A stretch of DNA of 64,000 nucleotides, from positions 34,546,741 to 34,610,740 of the forward strand of contig NC_062213.1 of the NCBI RefSeq assembly GCF_902686445.1. Reading direction: 5' to 3'. The DNA comes from Sciurus carolinensis. Its lineage: Eukaryota > Chordata > Mammalia > Rodentia > Sciuridae. The notes below the pieces were generated by a model. It saw nothing but the letters and a program-made list of their open reading frames with translations, did no database searches and was not told where the DNA came from. Both the position numbers and the translations under genes were made by a program. Shown here in pieces: positions 44,461-56,273 of the stretch (positions are counted from its first letter, which is position 1; every line of letters begins with the position of its first letter).

Positions 44461-45044
44461 TCTGATCCATGACATAGTCCACCTCTAAATGAAAGGTCTC
44501 CCTCTATCAGAGCATCCCAAAGAAGTCGACTACTTTACCCTGACCCAGCTTTCATAGGGCCCCATTGACCCACTGTTCATTATCTTCAGAGCTTAACATT
44601 TTAAACTCATTCAATATTTTCTGTACAGACTTACTCCAAGATGCCTCAAATGACCTAGATGCTACAGTAGTCACCATCCAACTTTGCTTGTTATCTGGGA
44701 AACTCCCAGAACAGCAAATTGAGAACAACATGAATGTCTTTCAGACAGTTGTCTGGAAGGCGAGGAGGGACAGTCCCGCCCCATGAGGTTGGCACTGCCA
44801 TTTGGCATCAGCTCTTCCAGCCTAGTTAAGTCATGCTGCCTTTGAAAGATGCTTAATGAAGTGGCCAGAAGTGGAACAAACAAACACAGTTCTGCACTCC
44901 TATGCTTTGATATAATTGTGAATATTGCTCTACAGAAGAAACTAAAAATATTTCCAAAGCAATAGTAACTCCTTGCTCCCAAGCACAAACCCATGGCCTA
45001 CAATAAGAACCCACATGCCATAGTAACTCTGGCATTGCTGTGCA
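44461..45044. other. unannotated non-coding stretch
   Basis: No recognised repeat. Overlapping frames on both strands at 44565-45050 look random. Confidence 0.3.
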
Positions 45045-45205
45045 TGGCACTGAAAGTACCTTTCATACATTAATTACTCTATTCAATCCTTGTGACAAAC
45101 TCAGGAGGGCGGACTTCTTACCCTCTTTGCAAAGAGGTTGCCCAAGGTCATTTAACTATTAAAGTAAAGCTTGGGTTGAAACCAGTGGATTCGGATTCGG
45201 ATTCT
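45045..45205 (-). repeat. MIR SINE, antisense
   Basis: ATTCAATCCTTGTGACAAAC, GCAAAGAGGTTGCCCAAGGTC, ATTTAACTATTAAAGTAAAG and GGTTGAAACCAGTGGATTCGG follow the MIR read backwards. GGATTCGGATTCGGATTC at 45188-45205 is a small local triplication. Confidence 0.75.
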
Positions 45206-45765
45206 GTTTTGTGCTACTTTTATTGTTCTGCATTGTTTCCTGGTCTGCCTTTGAAATAATCTTTTAAAGGATAGAGTAGTCTGCCAAAGACTCTGAGTAG
45301 ACTTAGCTAATGGCAAGAGGAGTTGTCTGGATACAGACCTCTTAAGGCATGGAATGAGTTTTTTATTTCTAGATGCCTCAGAAAGACAATTGACTAAATG
45401 AAGATTCAATACAAATTAAGTGCTGGTAAAGAGAGGCAAACTTGAAGATCACCAAATGAGATGAGCAGCTTAGGCATTTATTTTAGGTGACCGTTTTAGG
45501 ATTCCTTAAGATTGCACAGTAAGACACTTTCATGGAGTGGATCTTAGAGATAGGATTGGACAGACAGAGTGGACTAGCCAGAGTCAAAGGCGATAGGAAT
45601 TCTATTGTTTTCTTCTAACCTCATCTTTATCATGGGTAAAATAAAGCCAAACCTAGAAATTTCCACTAAAATACTAGCCTAGTAAGTTTGACATTTGAAT
45701 TATTTGAATTACATTTAGATTATGTCAGGCAACTATACTTCTAGCCAAGAATGCTACTTGCAATG
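45206..45765. other. unannotated non-coding stretch
   Basis: No recognised repeat or gene. Confidence 0.3.
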
Positions 45766-45769
45766 ACTT

Positions 45770-46030
45770 TTTAAAAATTAAAATTTTGCAAAGTATAATA
45801 TGCATTCAGAAAAGTGTATGTATTACAATTATGTGGTTCAATTAATTGTCACAGACCCCATAACCAGCATCCCGATCAAGAATGTTCTCATAATCCTCAG
45901 TACTGCAAAAGAAAAAGAAAAAGGAACTTTCTAAATACCTCAGTGCCTACCTCATGTTCCTTTAAGTCAGGACTCTTCACCAACTGTTTACCCTTTCCTA
46001 CTTCTAGATTTGGTCCACCTCTGGAAAATA
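45770..46030 (-). mobile_element. ancient L1 (L1M) 3' UTR fragment
   Basis: In antisense: AAAGTATAATATGCATTCAG, GTCACAGACCCCATAACCAGC, ATCCCGATCAAGAATGTTCTC and CTCATGTTCCTTTAAGTCAGG match old L1 3' UTR text. Confidence 0.55.
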
Positions 46031-46479
46031 AATAAATTAAACTCCTGTTAAAATATTTCATTTTGAAATACCTCTCCTATGGTGAAAGATGAGCAAGGAA
46101 CTCAGACAATGACCAGTTTACAGTGGGCAGCCATAACAATGCAGTGAGGAGCAAGGGAGGCATGGACGATCCGTTTCTGAGGTTTTTCTCCTGGAAGAGG
46201 CCCAAGGGACTCAGGTGTGCCTTATTCAGAGACAGTCAAGCCTGACATCTGAATCGTCAACTTTTTCTCAAAAGGAATTCTTTTGTAAGATGATAAGCAA
46301 GAGTGAATATTTTCAGACCGTTTCAAGAAATGCTTTTGAAATCTTGCTGTATGAGCTTGGGTCAAGCTCTCTATTTCTCTTCGTCTTCATTCTTTCCGTT
46401 AAAATCTTGATCTATTGTTCAGCATAAGGATTATTCCCCTGTCAAACTCAGCTACATATGTGTTGTTAGAAAAGTAGTT

Positions 46480-46909
46480 AGTATTCAAGGCACCAGGAGA
46501 AGCCCTTTCTAAATTAAATGAAATTTCAGTGTGGTTATATAATACCAAATCAGATTGTCTGATTTTAACAGAGATTTGGTTAAACTCAATTTTATATGTA
46601 ATTTTCTATTTGTAGAAACTAATAGAAGAAAATTGTAATAGACATGAAAGAGAACAGGAATCTTATAGAGTTTGTCATATTCTGTTATGTATTAAAATGA
46701 TAACACTGATTTCATGGTCCACTATTTCATTAAGTTTCCTGCTGTCATTAATGCTTCTATAATTAAAATAACCTTAAATTTAATTCAGAATGAAGTACAT
46801 ATTTACAATTTTCCCCCTAATACTTGCAATCTGATTTTAGAGAGGTTTCCCCTTAAAGGGATGTGATTAACCTTTGCACTAGAGCCTGTATTTGATTTTG
46901 GCAGTTAGG
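46480..46909. other. AT-rich block with homeodomain-like cores
   Basis: Repeat-free AT-rich sequence with GTCATTAATGCTTC, ATAATTAAAATAACC and AAATTTAATTCAG. Conservation is possible, but the signal is weaker than in the other candidate blocks because AT cores occur by chance in such composition. Confidence 0.2.
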
Positions 46910-46935
46910 AAAAAAAAAAAAAAAAAAAAAAAAAA
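46910..46935 (+). repeat. poly(A) tract
   Basis: 26 consecutive A residues with no identifiable retroposed body to the left. Confidence 0.95.
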
Positions 46936-47470
46936 GGAAAAGAAGAGCTATTCCGTGGAAATTCTACATAAAGAAGTTCCTAGTGGGTAGGATTACATAT
47001 CAAATAAGGTTTAGTGTGCTCAAAGGGATTTTTCTTTTGAATTGTTTGTCTGTTATTGAGCACTGTCTTTTCATTTAGTGTAGCACTGATTCTCAACCTT
47101 TTGAAGTTGATGCTTTATTATGTGTGTGTACAATATACCATTTATAAAAAAACATATACACATATACAGGTTTCCTTTCTCATTCATCTGTGATATTTCC
47201 TTTATCACAAATGTTTATATGTCTATGTAAATATGTACATAGCATGCTCTGTAAATGTGTACATATGTATATGCATAAACACACAGAAACATTTGTGTAT
47301 GTAAGTTTCTTTTCTAGTTATCTGTCATATTTCCTTTTGTTATAAGTTGCATTCTCTATATGGACTGATATAGATGCATGAGTCAAGATGACAGACAGAT
47401 TCTGACTCAGTTATCTAAATTCTTTGGCCTTTAGTAAGTAGCTTTGTGATGCATTTTAGTATCAGTTAAA
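46936..47470. other. unannotated; diverged local duplication
   Basis: Two similar segments, 47169-47210 and 47303-47345, share a TTTCCTTTCT...ATCTGT.ATATTTCCTTT pattern and are separated by TA/TG-rich sequence. No repeat family or gene was recognised. Confidence 0.4.
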
Positions 47471-47474
47471 GCTA

Positions 47475-47690
47475 ATAATAGCCAACATTTATTGAGTGTT
47501 AGGTGCCAAGCATGTTGCTAAGTGCTTCAGTCCATACAAAACCTTACAAAGAGGTTGCTATTATAAGCTCCATTACATACGCAAGAAAGTTGAGGCTCAG
47601 GGACATTAAGTACCTTGGCCAAGGCTCAAACTCAGATTGTCCTCATGACAAAGCCACATCATTATCCATTCTGCTGTACTGCCACCTCCA
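47475..47690 (-). repeat. MIR SINE, antisense
   Basis: AATAGCCAACATTTATTGAG, GGTGCCAAGCATGTTGCTAAG, AAGTTGAGGCTCAGGGAC and CCTTGGCCAAGGCTCAAAC give nearly the full MIR order read backwards. A 109-codon frame over it is chance. Confidence 0.85.
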
Positions 47691-48052
47691 TGTGTTAACC
47701 CCTATACTACTTACCTATCTTCCGTTTTCTAGAATGTCATTGACAAACTCCTTAAATGTTTCTATTAACTTTAGAATTAGGAATCAATGTTTCCAAGCAT
47801 CCCATTTGGATCTTCATTGGAGTTGCATTTAACCTATAAAAACATTTGGGAACTATCGATCTTTATCATAAATAATTAATCTCCCCAAGTGAGGATATGA
47901 CATTGTTTTTGTTTGTTCAAATTTCTTTTCTTAATCTCAATAAAACATTGCATTCTTATCACATCAGTCAAAAGTGCTTTTTCCATAAATCATTCTTGTT
48001 TAAATCCATATCTTTGCTGCTGCTGATAGAAAGATCTCTTTTATTATGGCAT
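47691..48052. other. unannotated; possible old L1 texture
   Basis: TTTGGATCTTCATTGGAGTTGCATTTAACC at 47806-47835 has old antisense L1 texture, but I cannot fix boundaries. Confidence 0.3.
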
Positions 48053-48438
48053 TGCTGTGGTTTAAGTGTACCTTCCAGAATTCATGTGTTGGAAACTTAA
48101 TCTCCAAAATCATATGTTAATATATTTGGCCTTTGGGAAGTACCTGGGTCATGGGGGATTAACGGATGAATAGATTAGTGGATTGTTGGATTAATAGGTT
48201 ATCACAGGAGAGGCTTTGTTATAAAAGCAAACGCAGTCTTGCTTGCTCTGTATCATCATGTGATATACGCCACCACATTACGATTTAGCAAGAAGGCCCC
48301 CACCAAATGCCAAGCAGACGTGATGTCATGATCTTGGGACTATCCAGCCTCTGGAACCATGAGCCGAATAAACCTCTATTCTTTATATATTATAGTCTGT
48401 GGTATTTAGTTTTAGCAACCAAAAAAGGGACTATGATA
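48053..48438 (+). mobile_element. MLT1/MST-type MaLR LTR
   Basis: TGCTGTGGTTTAAGTG, CCAGAATTCATGTGTTGG, AAACTTAATCTCC, AGCAAGAAGGCCCCCACC, ATCTTGGGACTATCCAGCC and GAACCATGAGCCGAATAAAC in canonical order. GGATTA occurs near 48156 and 48188. No convincing target duplication. Confidence 0.75.
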
Positions 48439-49007
48439 GATATTAAATATGTATTTTGGTTATTGTAAAGAATCATATGGGTCTGAGACTTTACACTAAT
48501 TACAAGCTAATAAGCTGGACTGTAATTGTTCTGTGAATGCTGAAGAGGCTGTGAGGCTGTTATGCGAGAGAAAGAACTTCATTATTCTCAGAAAAAGCAG
48601 TAAGAGTATCAGCATGGTATGCAGGGGAGTTCCCCTATTTTGCTATGAAGCAAAAGGTCCATTATGGATGCCTAGTCATTCAACGGGCAGATTACAGAAC
48701 ACTGAGTTTGGGGTATTTTCCATTAGCATAGTGAACAAAAGCAAGCCTGCCCTTTGTCTGGGTGGAAACATTACCTCATTGTTCAAAGAAGCTTGCTGCA
48801 AACACAACCTGAGAGATTGAGCAGAGTAAAGAACTGTCAGGTCTGGGCCTTGCAGTCTTGCTATATCCAGTAAGAATATGCAAAGCCATGTAGGGCCAAG
48901 GTGATTGCTTATTCTCAAAATGAGTACATGAGTACTGTTGGATCTCATGGGCTTGAATGCAGAAAACTTTGGGGAAATATGATACAATTCATTATTTTGT
49001 GCATGCA

Positions 49008-49010
<3 letters not shown>
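48439..49010. other. unannotated non-coding stretch
   Basis: No recognised repeat. Opposing frames of 95 and 110 codons at 48533-49008 lack domain content. Confidence 0.3.

Positions 49011-49042
<32 letters not shown>
49011..49042 (+). repeat. (GT)n microsatellite
   Basis: About 16 GT units following GCATGCATGTGC. Confidence 0.95.
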
Positions 49043-49043
<1 letters not shown>

Positions 49044-49365
49044 TTATAAACCAGTATGTTCAAATCACATGATCAAGTTTACCTAGATCATAAATTCTAT
49101 ATTCTAGAACTTAAACCTGGTATTCTAATTTCAAATTCTTTACCTTTTTCTTTCAACATACTGACCAAGACAAATTATGTCTATTTTATTAGAAAATATT
49201 TTTATAATAGCATTTATATGATCATATAGTATTGCCATTATCTGTTTATGTAACAGTTGATCCATCTGTCTTTGAGCTTACTGTAACTCTTTGAATGGAG
49301 ACTGAGTTTACCATTTTGGAACTCTGGTGTCTTGCACAGTGCCTGGGGTAGATCCAGGATAGACA
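49043..49365. other. unannotated AT-rich stretch
   Basis: CTGGTGTCTTGCACAGTGCC near 49324 resembles the tail of a MIR or L2 element, but the rest is not recognised. Confidence 0.3.
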
Positions 49366-49470
49366 TGGATGGATGGATGAAGAAAGGGAGGGAGGGAGGG
49401 AGGGAGGGAGGCATAGAAGTAAAGGCAGGTAGGTGGATAGATGGATGAATGGATGAATACTAAATAGATG
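49366..49470 (+). repeat. (GGAT)n/(GGGA)n simple repeats
   Basis: GGATGGATGGATGAAGAAA, then (GGGA)n at 49386-49411, then GGTAGGTGGATAGATGGATG variants. This is a tetranucleotide cluster with mixed units. Confidence 0.9.
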
Positions 49471-50149
49471 GATGAATGTTTTTTGTTCTATATTTTCAAT
49501 ATATCTAAGAATACTTCCTTCCTTGCCAAATATGTTCCAAGGAAATTTTTGTGTAAATGTCTAAATTTTATTAGATTGTTTCTGGGTAAACAAAAACCAC
49601 CAGCATGAGTTTCTAAAGTGACCTGACAAAGGTTAATTGATTTGTTTAATTTTAATTAAGACTATAACATTGGATAGGGCTAATAAATATGAGTCTTCCT
49701 ATTTACCCTTATTTAATAAAACACCGAAGTCCATAGGAAGAAAAGTGGGCATATTGTTAAGCACCATCTTTCTCAACGTTAACCTCCGAGCACACAAAAC
49801 ATTTACATAAAATGAAGATGAAAAGGGCCTGCCCCCAAGACTTTACAGTCTGCCTTAGTCTGGCACTGAAGTGTTCAGCCAAGGTGAGTTCTCAAAATGT
49901 ATATCTGATCATTTCTCTCCCCTCTTTAAGGAGGAAAAAAATGTGTGTATGCATGCACACACACACACATGCACACACAATCATGCACACACAGTGTTTC
50001 AGAGATTCCCTCTTTGCCTCCTACATACACTTCAATTGCTTCACAAGATACAAAACCTTTCTAATTTATTCACTTCTCAAGCTTTGCCACTCAATAAGAT
50101 ATCGTCCCAAACCTAAGCTTCAGTGATATCACAAGATTGGTGTTTCCCA
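49471..50149. other. unannotated; short (CA)n at 49954-49995
   Basis: An interrupted CA-rich stretch is present. No repeat family or gene was recognised. Confidence 0.35.
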
Positions 50150-50490
50150 AGCAAGTCCAGGCCTCGACTTTTGCACACCCTTCTTCCTCCATCAGGAATG
50201 TCTTTCCTTCCAACTTCTCTCTTGCAAATATTTGATTATCTTTCAAGGATTCATTTAAATATACATTTCATAAAAAGTTTTTCCTGAATGCTCTGCTCAG
50301 TAATTTATTCATACTCCTGTGATGCCTCTGTTGAACCCTTAGTCATGCTTCATTCAGAGTACACATAATCCTTTATTTCAATGGCAGAGTTGTAAGTCTG
50401 TATTCCTACTGTGTCATTTATTTTTTGTCTCTGGAGTCTAGCACAGGCCTTGGCATATGGTAGACATCAGGGAACTATTAGCTTCTCTTC
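50150..50490 (+). mobile_element. L2 LINE 3' end
   Basis: CTTCTTCCTCCATCAGGAATGTC, TTTATTTCAATGGCAGAGTTG, GTCATTTATTTTTTGTCTC and GAGTCTAGCACAGGCCTTGGC, then ATGGTAGACATCAGG, follow the L2 3' terminal order. Confidence 0.65.
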
Positions 50491-52199
50491 CCTTACCTTT
50501 CCCTCGACTGATAAAGTCTTATTATCAGTAAGGGTATTTGTGAACTCTCAACTCTGAGACATACCTTCCGTGAAACCATACAAAGAATTGGCATCTAAAA
50601 GTTGCTCAATTTGTCTGTTAATGCTCCTTTGTAACCAGGAAACCTGAAGAAAGAGGCTTTATACATTATTCATGAGAACACAGACCTGGACATAAGGACC
50701 AGTATCCACATAACTCAGAGGAGTTAGAGGATTCTTGGCTGCACAAAAGCAGAGGCAGCCCTAGGGGAGAGGCGGGCAGGTTGTAGTGCACTTCCAATAC
50801 CCCTGGAGACCCTGGGCCTGAAGGCTCAGTTGAGTCCCTCTCTGGATATTGTCACCATGTTGAAAAGTCATCCCAGCTCTGGTTTGCCTTTTAAAAGAAC
50901 TGGCTGCAGAAAAGCAATGTTAACTCTAAGGACCAAATCACAGTATGAAGTGGGGAAGATACTGTGGGACAACTGGACAGTCCAGGCACCTAGCTAATGA
51001 AACCCCATGGAAATCATCCACTTCATCTACTCTTCCAGTCCCACCAGGTAATTAGTGGTTATTTCACAGCGTCCAAGATAAAGGAGAAAAAAGAGAGAAC
51101 TCTCGCGCATTGTCCCTATCCCTCCTTTTTTCTCCCCCTTTCTTACCCATCTGTCTCTCTCTCTCTCTATCCTCATCCTTTCTTGTTCACTTTGCAGATA
51201 TAAGTACACTAATTTCTTTCCTTTTGTAAAAAGAAAAATAAAAACTCAAGATACAGTTATTTTAAAGGAATTTTCCAAAGGTCGAAATGAACTAAAGAAC
51301 TAAAAATTAGAACTGGATGCACAGAACAGGTAACCTAAAATAGCTCTAGTTATAAACCACCAGTGAAGGTGGTGGCTTCATAGTGACTAACAGCAGACAA
51401 ATACTCCCATGCTTAGAAACTGGATATGTGCTTCTAGCTGCCCACACTCTGATGCAGGCAAACAACACAGACCTTGATAACCATTTTTTAAAAATAAACT
51501 GTGAGCTCTCAAATACATTAATGCATTGAGGACATGCACTGGACACTTCAGCAAAGAAATGTTTGACCTCTGGCATTAAGAGCCCAACAGTTGACACGAG
51601 TGCCCCCAGCCCTTGGAAGAGCCCCCAAGATAAACCCAGTCAGGGACTACTACTTCACAACCTGGAAAGGACAAAGCAGCAGTACTGTCAAGTTTGCTAT
51701 GTGGTAGTCACATTTGCCTTGGGATTTTCAGGAGGAACAAAGCAAGTAGGAATAATGCACCCAGCATTTTCTTGCATTTGACACATTGTTTGATGAAAAA
51801 AAGTCTCCACAATATTTTCGGATATTTTTCTGTGCCTCTTGAGCTCATGGGTAGTTTAAGGGAAGATTAATCCAAGAGCTTACTATATTATACTTACCTC
51901 GTTAAAATATTGCATTGGAAGACGTGTTTAATACCCAAGAATCCTGCTGATCCTCTTTATTAAGCTCTTTAAAGGAACTCTTTAAAGAGTGAACAGAGCT
52001 GAATATTATAGTTTTCATTTAAGCTCAAGATTCACTTTAGTACCAGGGCGCCTACACTCAAAGTTAGACGATCCCTCAGGGCATTTTGGCACAGACTCCA
52101 TGATCTATACAGACGTATATATTATCCTGAACTTTTCCAGAAAGAGAGGAAATGTAACATCCCTTCCCAACCACTCTAGTGTTCAGACAGAACGCAAAC
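50491..52199. other. long unannotated stretch
   Basis: About 1.7 kb without confident repeats. A small duplication and palindrome CTCTTTAAAG / CTCTTTAAAGAG sits at 51965-51989. No gene is supported. Confidence 0.3.
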
Positions 52200-52209
52200 C
52201 AAAAGGGCA

Positions 52210-52325
52210 AAATTTAATAAGATACTTATCACGTGGTAAGCCCTGTTCGAACGTACCCAATAATGTGATAAAGTGAGTGCTACTAGGGATTGTGTCTTAC
52301 AGTTGAGGAAACTGAGGTTAGCCAT
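52210..52325 (-). repeat. MIR SINE fragment, antisense
   Basis: ATACTTATCACGTGGTAAGCCC and CTTACAGTTGAGGAAACTGAGG match MIR read backwards. Confidence 0.6.
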
Positions 52326-52587
52326 TTTAGGGCCACCAAAGTCCACCATGAGTTCATCAGGTTATGGCCGATTCCTCAACTCCCTCCCTCACAGCGATCC
52401 TAGCCCTAAAGGCTCTGCCTAGTCTTCAGCACACTTTCCCTTCTCTGCTTCAAGACCTGGCCTCTTCACTCTTCAGACCATGCATCATCCAAAGGGGAGT
52501 CAGGGCATTAATGCAGAAAGATCTTTCCTGGACTTCAGAAGAACTCGATCCTTTTCTGCCTTGACTACTTTTTAGTAGAGTCATTTT

Positions 52588-52710
52588 AGGCAAATCTGAG
52601 CCTCAATATTCTCAATTTAAAGGAGGTTATTACAAGGCTCATGTGAAATAATGTATGTGAAAATCACACTATAATTTGCAAAGTGTTGACCAATATTAGT
52701 CATAATTATA
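52588..52710 (+). repeat. MIR SINE fragment
   Basis: GGCAAATCTGAGCCTCAATATTC and GGCTCATGTGAAATAATGTATGTG, then GCAAAGTGTTGACC, match the MIR core and 3' end. Confidence 0.6.
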
Positions 52711-53514
52711 AAATATGAGAAGTACTCAGTAGGAATGAAAGAAAACACGACCAGTTCTGATACAGTCGATGTAAGTGGGGGAAAGCTGCGCTGTTGAGAT
52801 TTAAATGAAATAATAAAACAGACAAGGATATAAATAATTCCTAGGGCCCAGAGCTGGTAATATAGAAAGGAGTCTATGAATAAGTCTTTGTGACTGTCAT
52901 AAGTTATGTCTGCATAATATTTTATAGTGTGGAGATCTCTTTGGCGATGGTGTTTATTTTATTATTCAAAGGCATATAACACAGGTAGGGTATTGTCAAG
53001 TGGAGTATGTGAGCCAAGAACCCATTGCTGTGGGCCAACACTGCAGGTAAACATTCTCTGCTATGGACTAATTACAGGTCTTCAGAGGAGCCTGAGCCCT
53101 GGAGTAATCTGACTGACTTTGGGAAGTAGTATAGTCTGGGAATGCAAGTAATGGAGGGATCTTTGAAATATTTCCCCCATACTCACTTCTCTTTCTCATT
53201 TTCAGAGGTTTGGTAAGAAAGTAGTCCTTGAAATACTCCATGTGGAATACTCCTTGTTGTCTGTGTAACTCGGAAGTCTCCAGGCTGAAAATAAAAACCA
53301 TGGCACATTCATATCTACTTGTCCAGGATCCTTTCCTTATAGAAGTCAAGATACTTACACAGGAAAAGGAATGTTACCGAAGGAAACTTGGGGAAGAGGA
53401 TGCATCCCATGAACGGAGAATCATGTATTATGGAGGGCCCAGGCTCACTCCTGCTTCCCTGAGAAGTCTCTCTAAGACACCTCGTGCTCAGAGAGAACAA
53501 GAACCAGAGTGGAG
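52711..53514. other. unannotated non-coding stretch
   Basis: No recognised repeat. A 126-codon plus-strand frame (53228-53608) has no family resemblance and runs into a repeat. Confidence 0.3.
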
Positions 53515-54080
53515 AGTGTACCATTTAGGATGTCTTCAGCTGCAAATATTGGAACACTCCACTGAAAGGTATGGCTTGAAAACCCCATATATTCATAATC
53601 TCACATAATAATTAAATGTATTGGGTTCACAATAGGCTCCACAGAACTGTTAGCTGCTTTTATTTGTAGTAATAATGAAATGGCTACTAACATTATAACA
53701 AGAAAGGCAAGGCATTTCCAAGATTGATGCAGCAGCTCAGAGACCCAGGTGCTTTTCTTTGTGCTCTGGCATTGGCAACCTGAAACTGATGCCTCTTTTC
53801 ATGATGTCAAAAAATTCTGCAATGGTTCCAGGGCTCATATCCAGACAAATCACATCAAGAAAAGAAAAAAAGATGCACCCTTTTTTTTTTTTAGGCTTCT
53901 CCAAAGCCCTCCACAGACATTGCCTGGGGTCCCATAGGTCAATATTGAATTGCTTGGTTATGCACTAGTTGCAAGGGAGGTTAGGAAAAGTGGAATTTTC
54001 TATGCTAGGAGAGCAGCATGTCCAATAGGGAAAAGGACTGGGCAGCTCCTGAGAAGGCAACTCACAGAGTCAGCCATCTA
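53515..54080. repeat. ancient mammalian repeat, family unassigned
   Basis: GATGTCTTCAGCTGCAAATATTGG, AGCAGCTCAGAGACCCAGGTGC, CTCTTTTCATGATGTC, AATGGTTCCAGGGCTCATATCC and AGGCTTCTCCAAAGCCCTCC follow the same unnamed repeat pattern as 18820-19120. The T-run is at 53880-53892. Confidence 0.35.
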
Positions 54081-55030
54081 TAACATTAGACTAGCTCTGA
54101 CAGCAGACGTGCTCAGGAAGGGTGGGGAGCTATCAGTTCTATAATACTATGCCTTTCTATGGAGACAGAGAATTCTTAAGACACTATTGGAAATTTTGTG
54201 ATTGGCATAGTTTTATATTTGGATTCAGCCAGCCCTTTCCCTTCTTCCTAGATTAGGGGAAAAAAATAGAAGCCTGACTAAGGTGTCCACCCATCCCTAG
54301 CAAGAGATCAGAATATCATGAGGAACAGAATTTCTTGGGTAATGGTAACTAACCTGTGTAATGGAGGTGCCCAGATGCAGAGCAAACTTTCAGCCCAAGA
54401 TCCACTGGAGCCTGTCACACGGATGGCCACACAGCTGGAGCAGAGCTGCCAGGTGCCAGAGAAGAGGACCCAGCAGGAAGTCATAGTAACTAAATGGCTG
54501 TCAGCCATAGGAGTGTCTTATAAAGAGTATGACTATCACACAGCACCTTCATTGCCCCGTTGCCTGGTAAGCTTTAATGTTTGAAGGAAAGGAACAGTAC
54601 CAAGCACTGGGGAAATGGAAGAGATACATCAGTTCCTAGAAGTGCTGTTCTGAGGGTTTGGTCCACTGTGGACCCAACTGGATATTGAGGCAACCAAGTC
54701 CAGTGAGTTATTTTGTAGAAACAGACACTAGGAGTTGGATTTTTGTGACCTCAAGGTGAAGTACTCCTCCATACTCACCTTTAAGGAGTATTTATCAAAC
54801 ATATGTCTACAGGCAGGCTACATGCACTAATGAGGAATCTAGACCTCAGGAAGATCCAGAAGAACAGTTAGCTGCTGTGGCCTCAGTGCTGACTATCAGA
54901 GGACAGGAAGGAGTTGGTCACAGGGATGGTGGGCATTAGACAACCTGACCCTTATTTAAGAGCTAAGTCTCTCAAACAAAAAAATTACATTTCAAATCCC
55001 ACGTGAAAGTATGTACGACTATGGTCAATT
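54081..55030. other. unannotated non-coding stretch
   Basis: No recognised repeat or gene. Frames at 54308-54584 overlap on opposite strands. Confidence 0.3.
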
Positions 55031-55034
55031 ATTA

Positions 55035-55150
55035 ATCTAAAAGGGAAATGATGATTATACTTTCTCTTGGGATCTGATGTGAAGATTAAATGAATTAATA
55101 CATGTAAATTTCTTGAACATTGCATTTGATTATATAAATATCAGTGACTC
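55035..55150 (+). repeat. MIR SINE fragment
   Basis: AATCTAAAAGGGAAATGATG, then GAAGATTAAATGAATTAATACATG and TAAATTTCTTGAACATTGCATT, match the MIR 3' half. Confidence 0.65.
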
Positions 55151-56190
55151 ATTATGAGAAGACCCATGAGAGAAGCTAACCTGACATCAAATAGAATCAA
55201 TCACTAACTTGCTTGTGTCAAGTGAGTTAACAAAAAAACTCAACATAAGTAGATGGGGATTGGCAAAAGAAATGTTTGGGGAGTAGGTTACAACATTTTT
55301 TTATCCATGGTATAAATTTCGTTGCATCAGTTGGACTTTTATAAGGCTAATTCCCAATGTTGGTGGTAAAGGTCTAACCTCTGTAAAATAATTTGGAGCT
55401 CCTGTGTGGTGTGCAAAGCAAAGAAGCTAAGCTAAAGAGAACTAGCTCATTTTCAGCCTTCATCACAGCTCTTGGTAACTTGAATGGAAACAAGGTACAT
55501 GTGCTATTTAAACTCTTTTATGTTACCTTAAGGGAAAAAACCTGTATAATATAGAATGAAAACGAGGACAGCCCAGATATCTATGGAATCTGAGAATGCC
55601 TGACAGACTGAGCCTAAGCCTTCAGAAGAGAAATGAAGCTCATGAACTTGAGTTGCCTTGGGACCCAAGGCATTTTAGATCTCACTCACTTTGCCACTGA
55701 CACCCTGCCCCAGCTCCCAGGAATTCATGGCTGTTTTCTGACTCTCCTTCTACCTTTCCCACTGATACAAATAACCACCTGTGTCATTTGGTTTCTACTT
55801 ACTACTCACTTTGGTGCACACATGACTTCTGCTTACTCACAATTTCTGTTTCTCCTGACCCTTTCTGGCCCTTCTGCCTTATCAACTTGCTGTCTTCATT
55901 CTCTAGGTGTTCTTTTCAGATATTCTGACTTGTTAGATTAACCCTCATTGTTCTGGTGGAATTAAGTGCTTATTCCTTGACCTCATATTGTCCTTGGCCA
56001 GTTGTTCACAACTGGCTTAATGAGACAAGAAGAGCTGCCTAGGGTCTTTTAGCAAGAAAGGAAAGTGTCCCTCTACAAGAAGGCCTGGGACTTTGTGAGC
56101 ATTCTGAAAGCTTGATCTATCCACTTCAACAAGTACTTCATACTAGAAACTAGAACATAGTAGTCAGAAGTCATCTAGAACTTTCAAAGT
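55151..56190. other. unannotated non-coding stretch
   Basis: No recognised repeat. A 102-codon frame (55633-55941) is pyrimidine-rich and lacks a domain. Confidence 0.3.
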
Positions 56191-56194
56191 TGAG

Positions 56195-56273
56195 GCTAAC
56201 CTCAAATGTGCAATCCTCCTGCTTCAGTCTCCCAAGCACCTTAGGTTACAGGTATGCAACACTATGCCCAGCA
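56195..56273 (-). repeat. B1-type SINE fragment
   Basis: GCTAACCTCAAATGTGCAATCC, CCTGCTTCAGTCTCCCAAGC and GGTTACAGGTATGCAACACTATGCCCAGC form a reverse-oriented 7SL-derived fragment. Confidence 0.65.

Noticed and set aside
49366..49470. Possible CRISPR-like regularly spaced repeat
   Set aside because: It is a GGAT/GGGA tetranucleotide microsatellite with no spacers. CRISPR arrays are not expected in a vertebrate genome.
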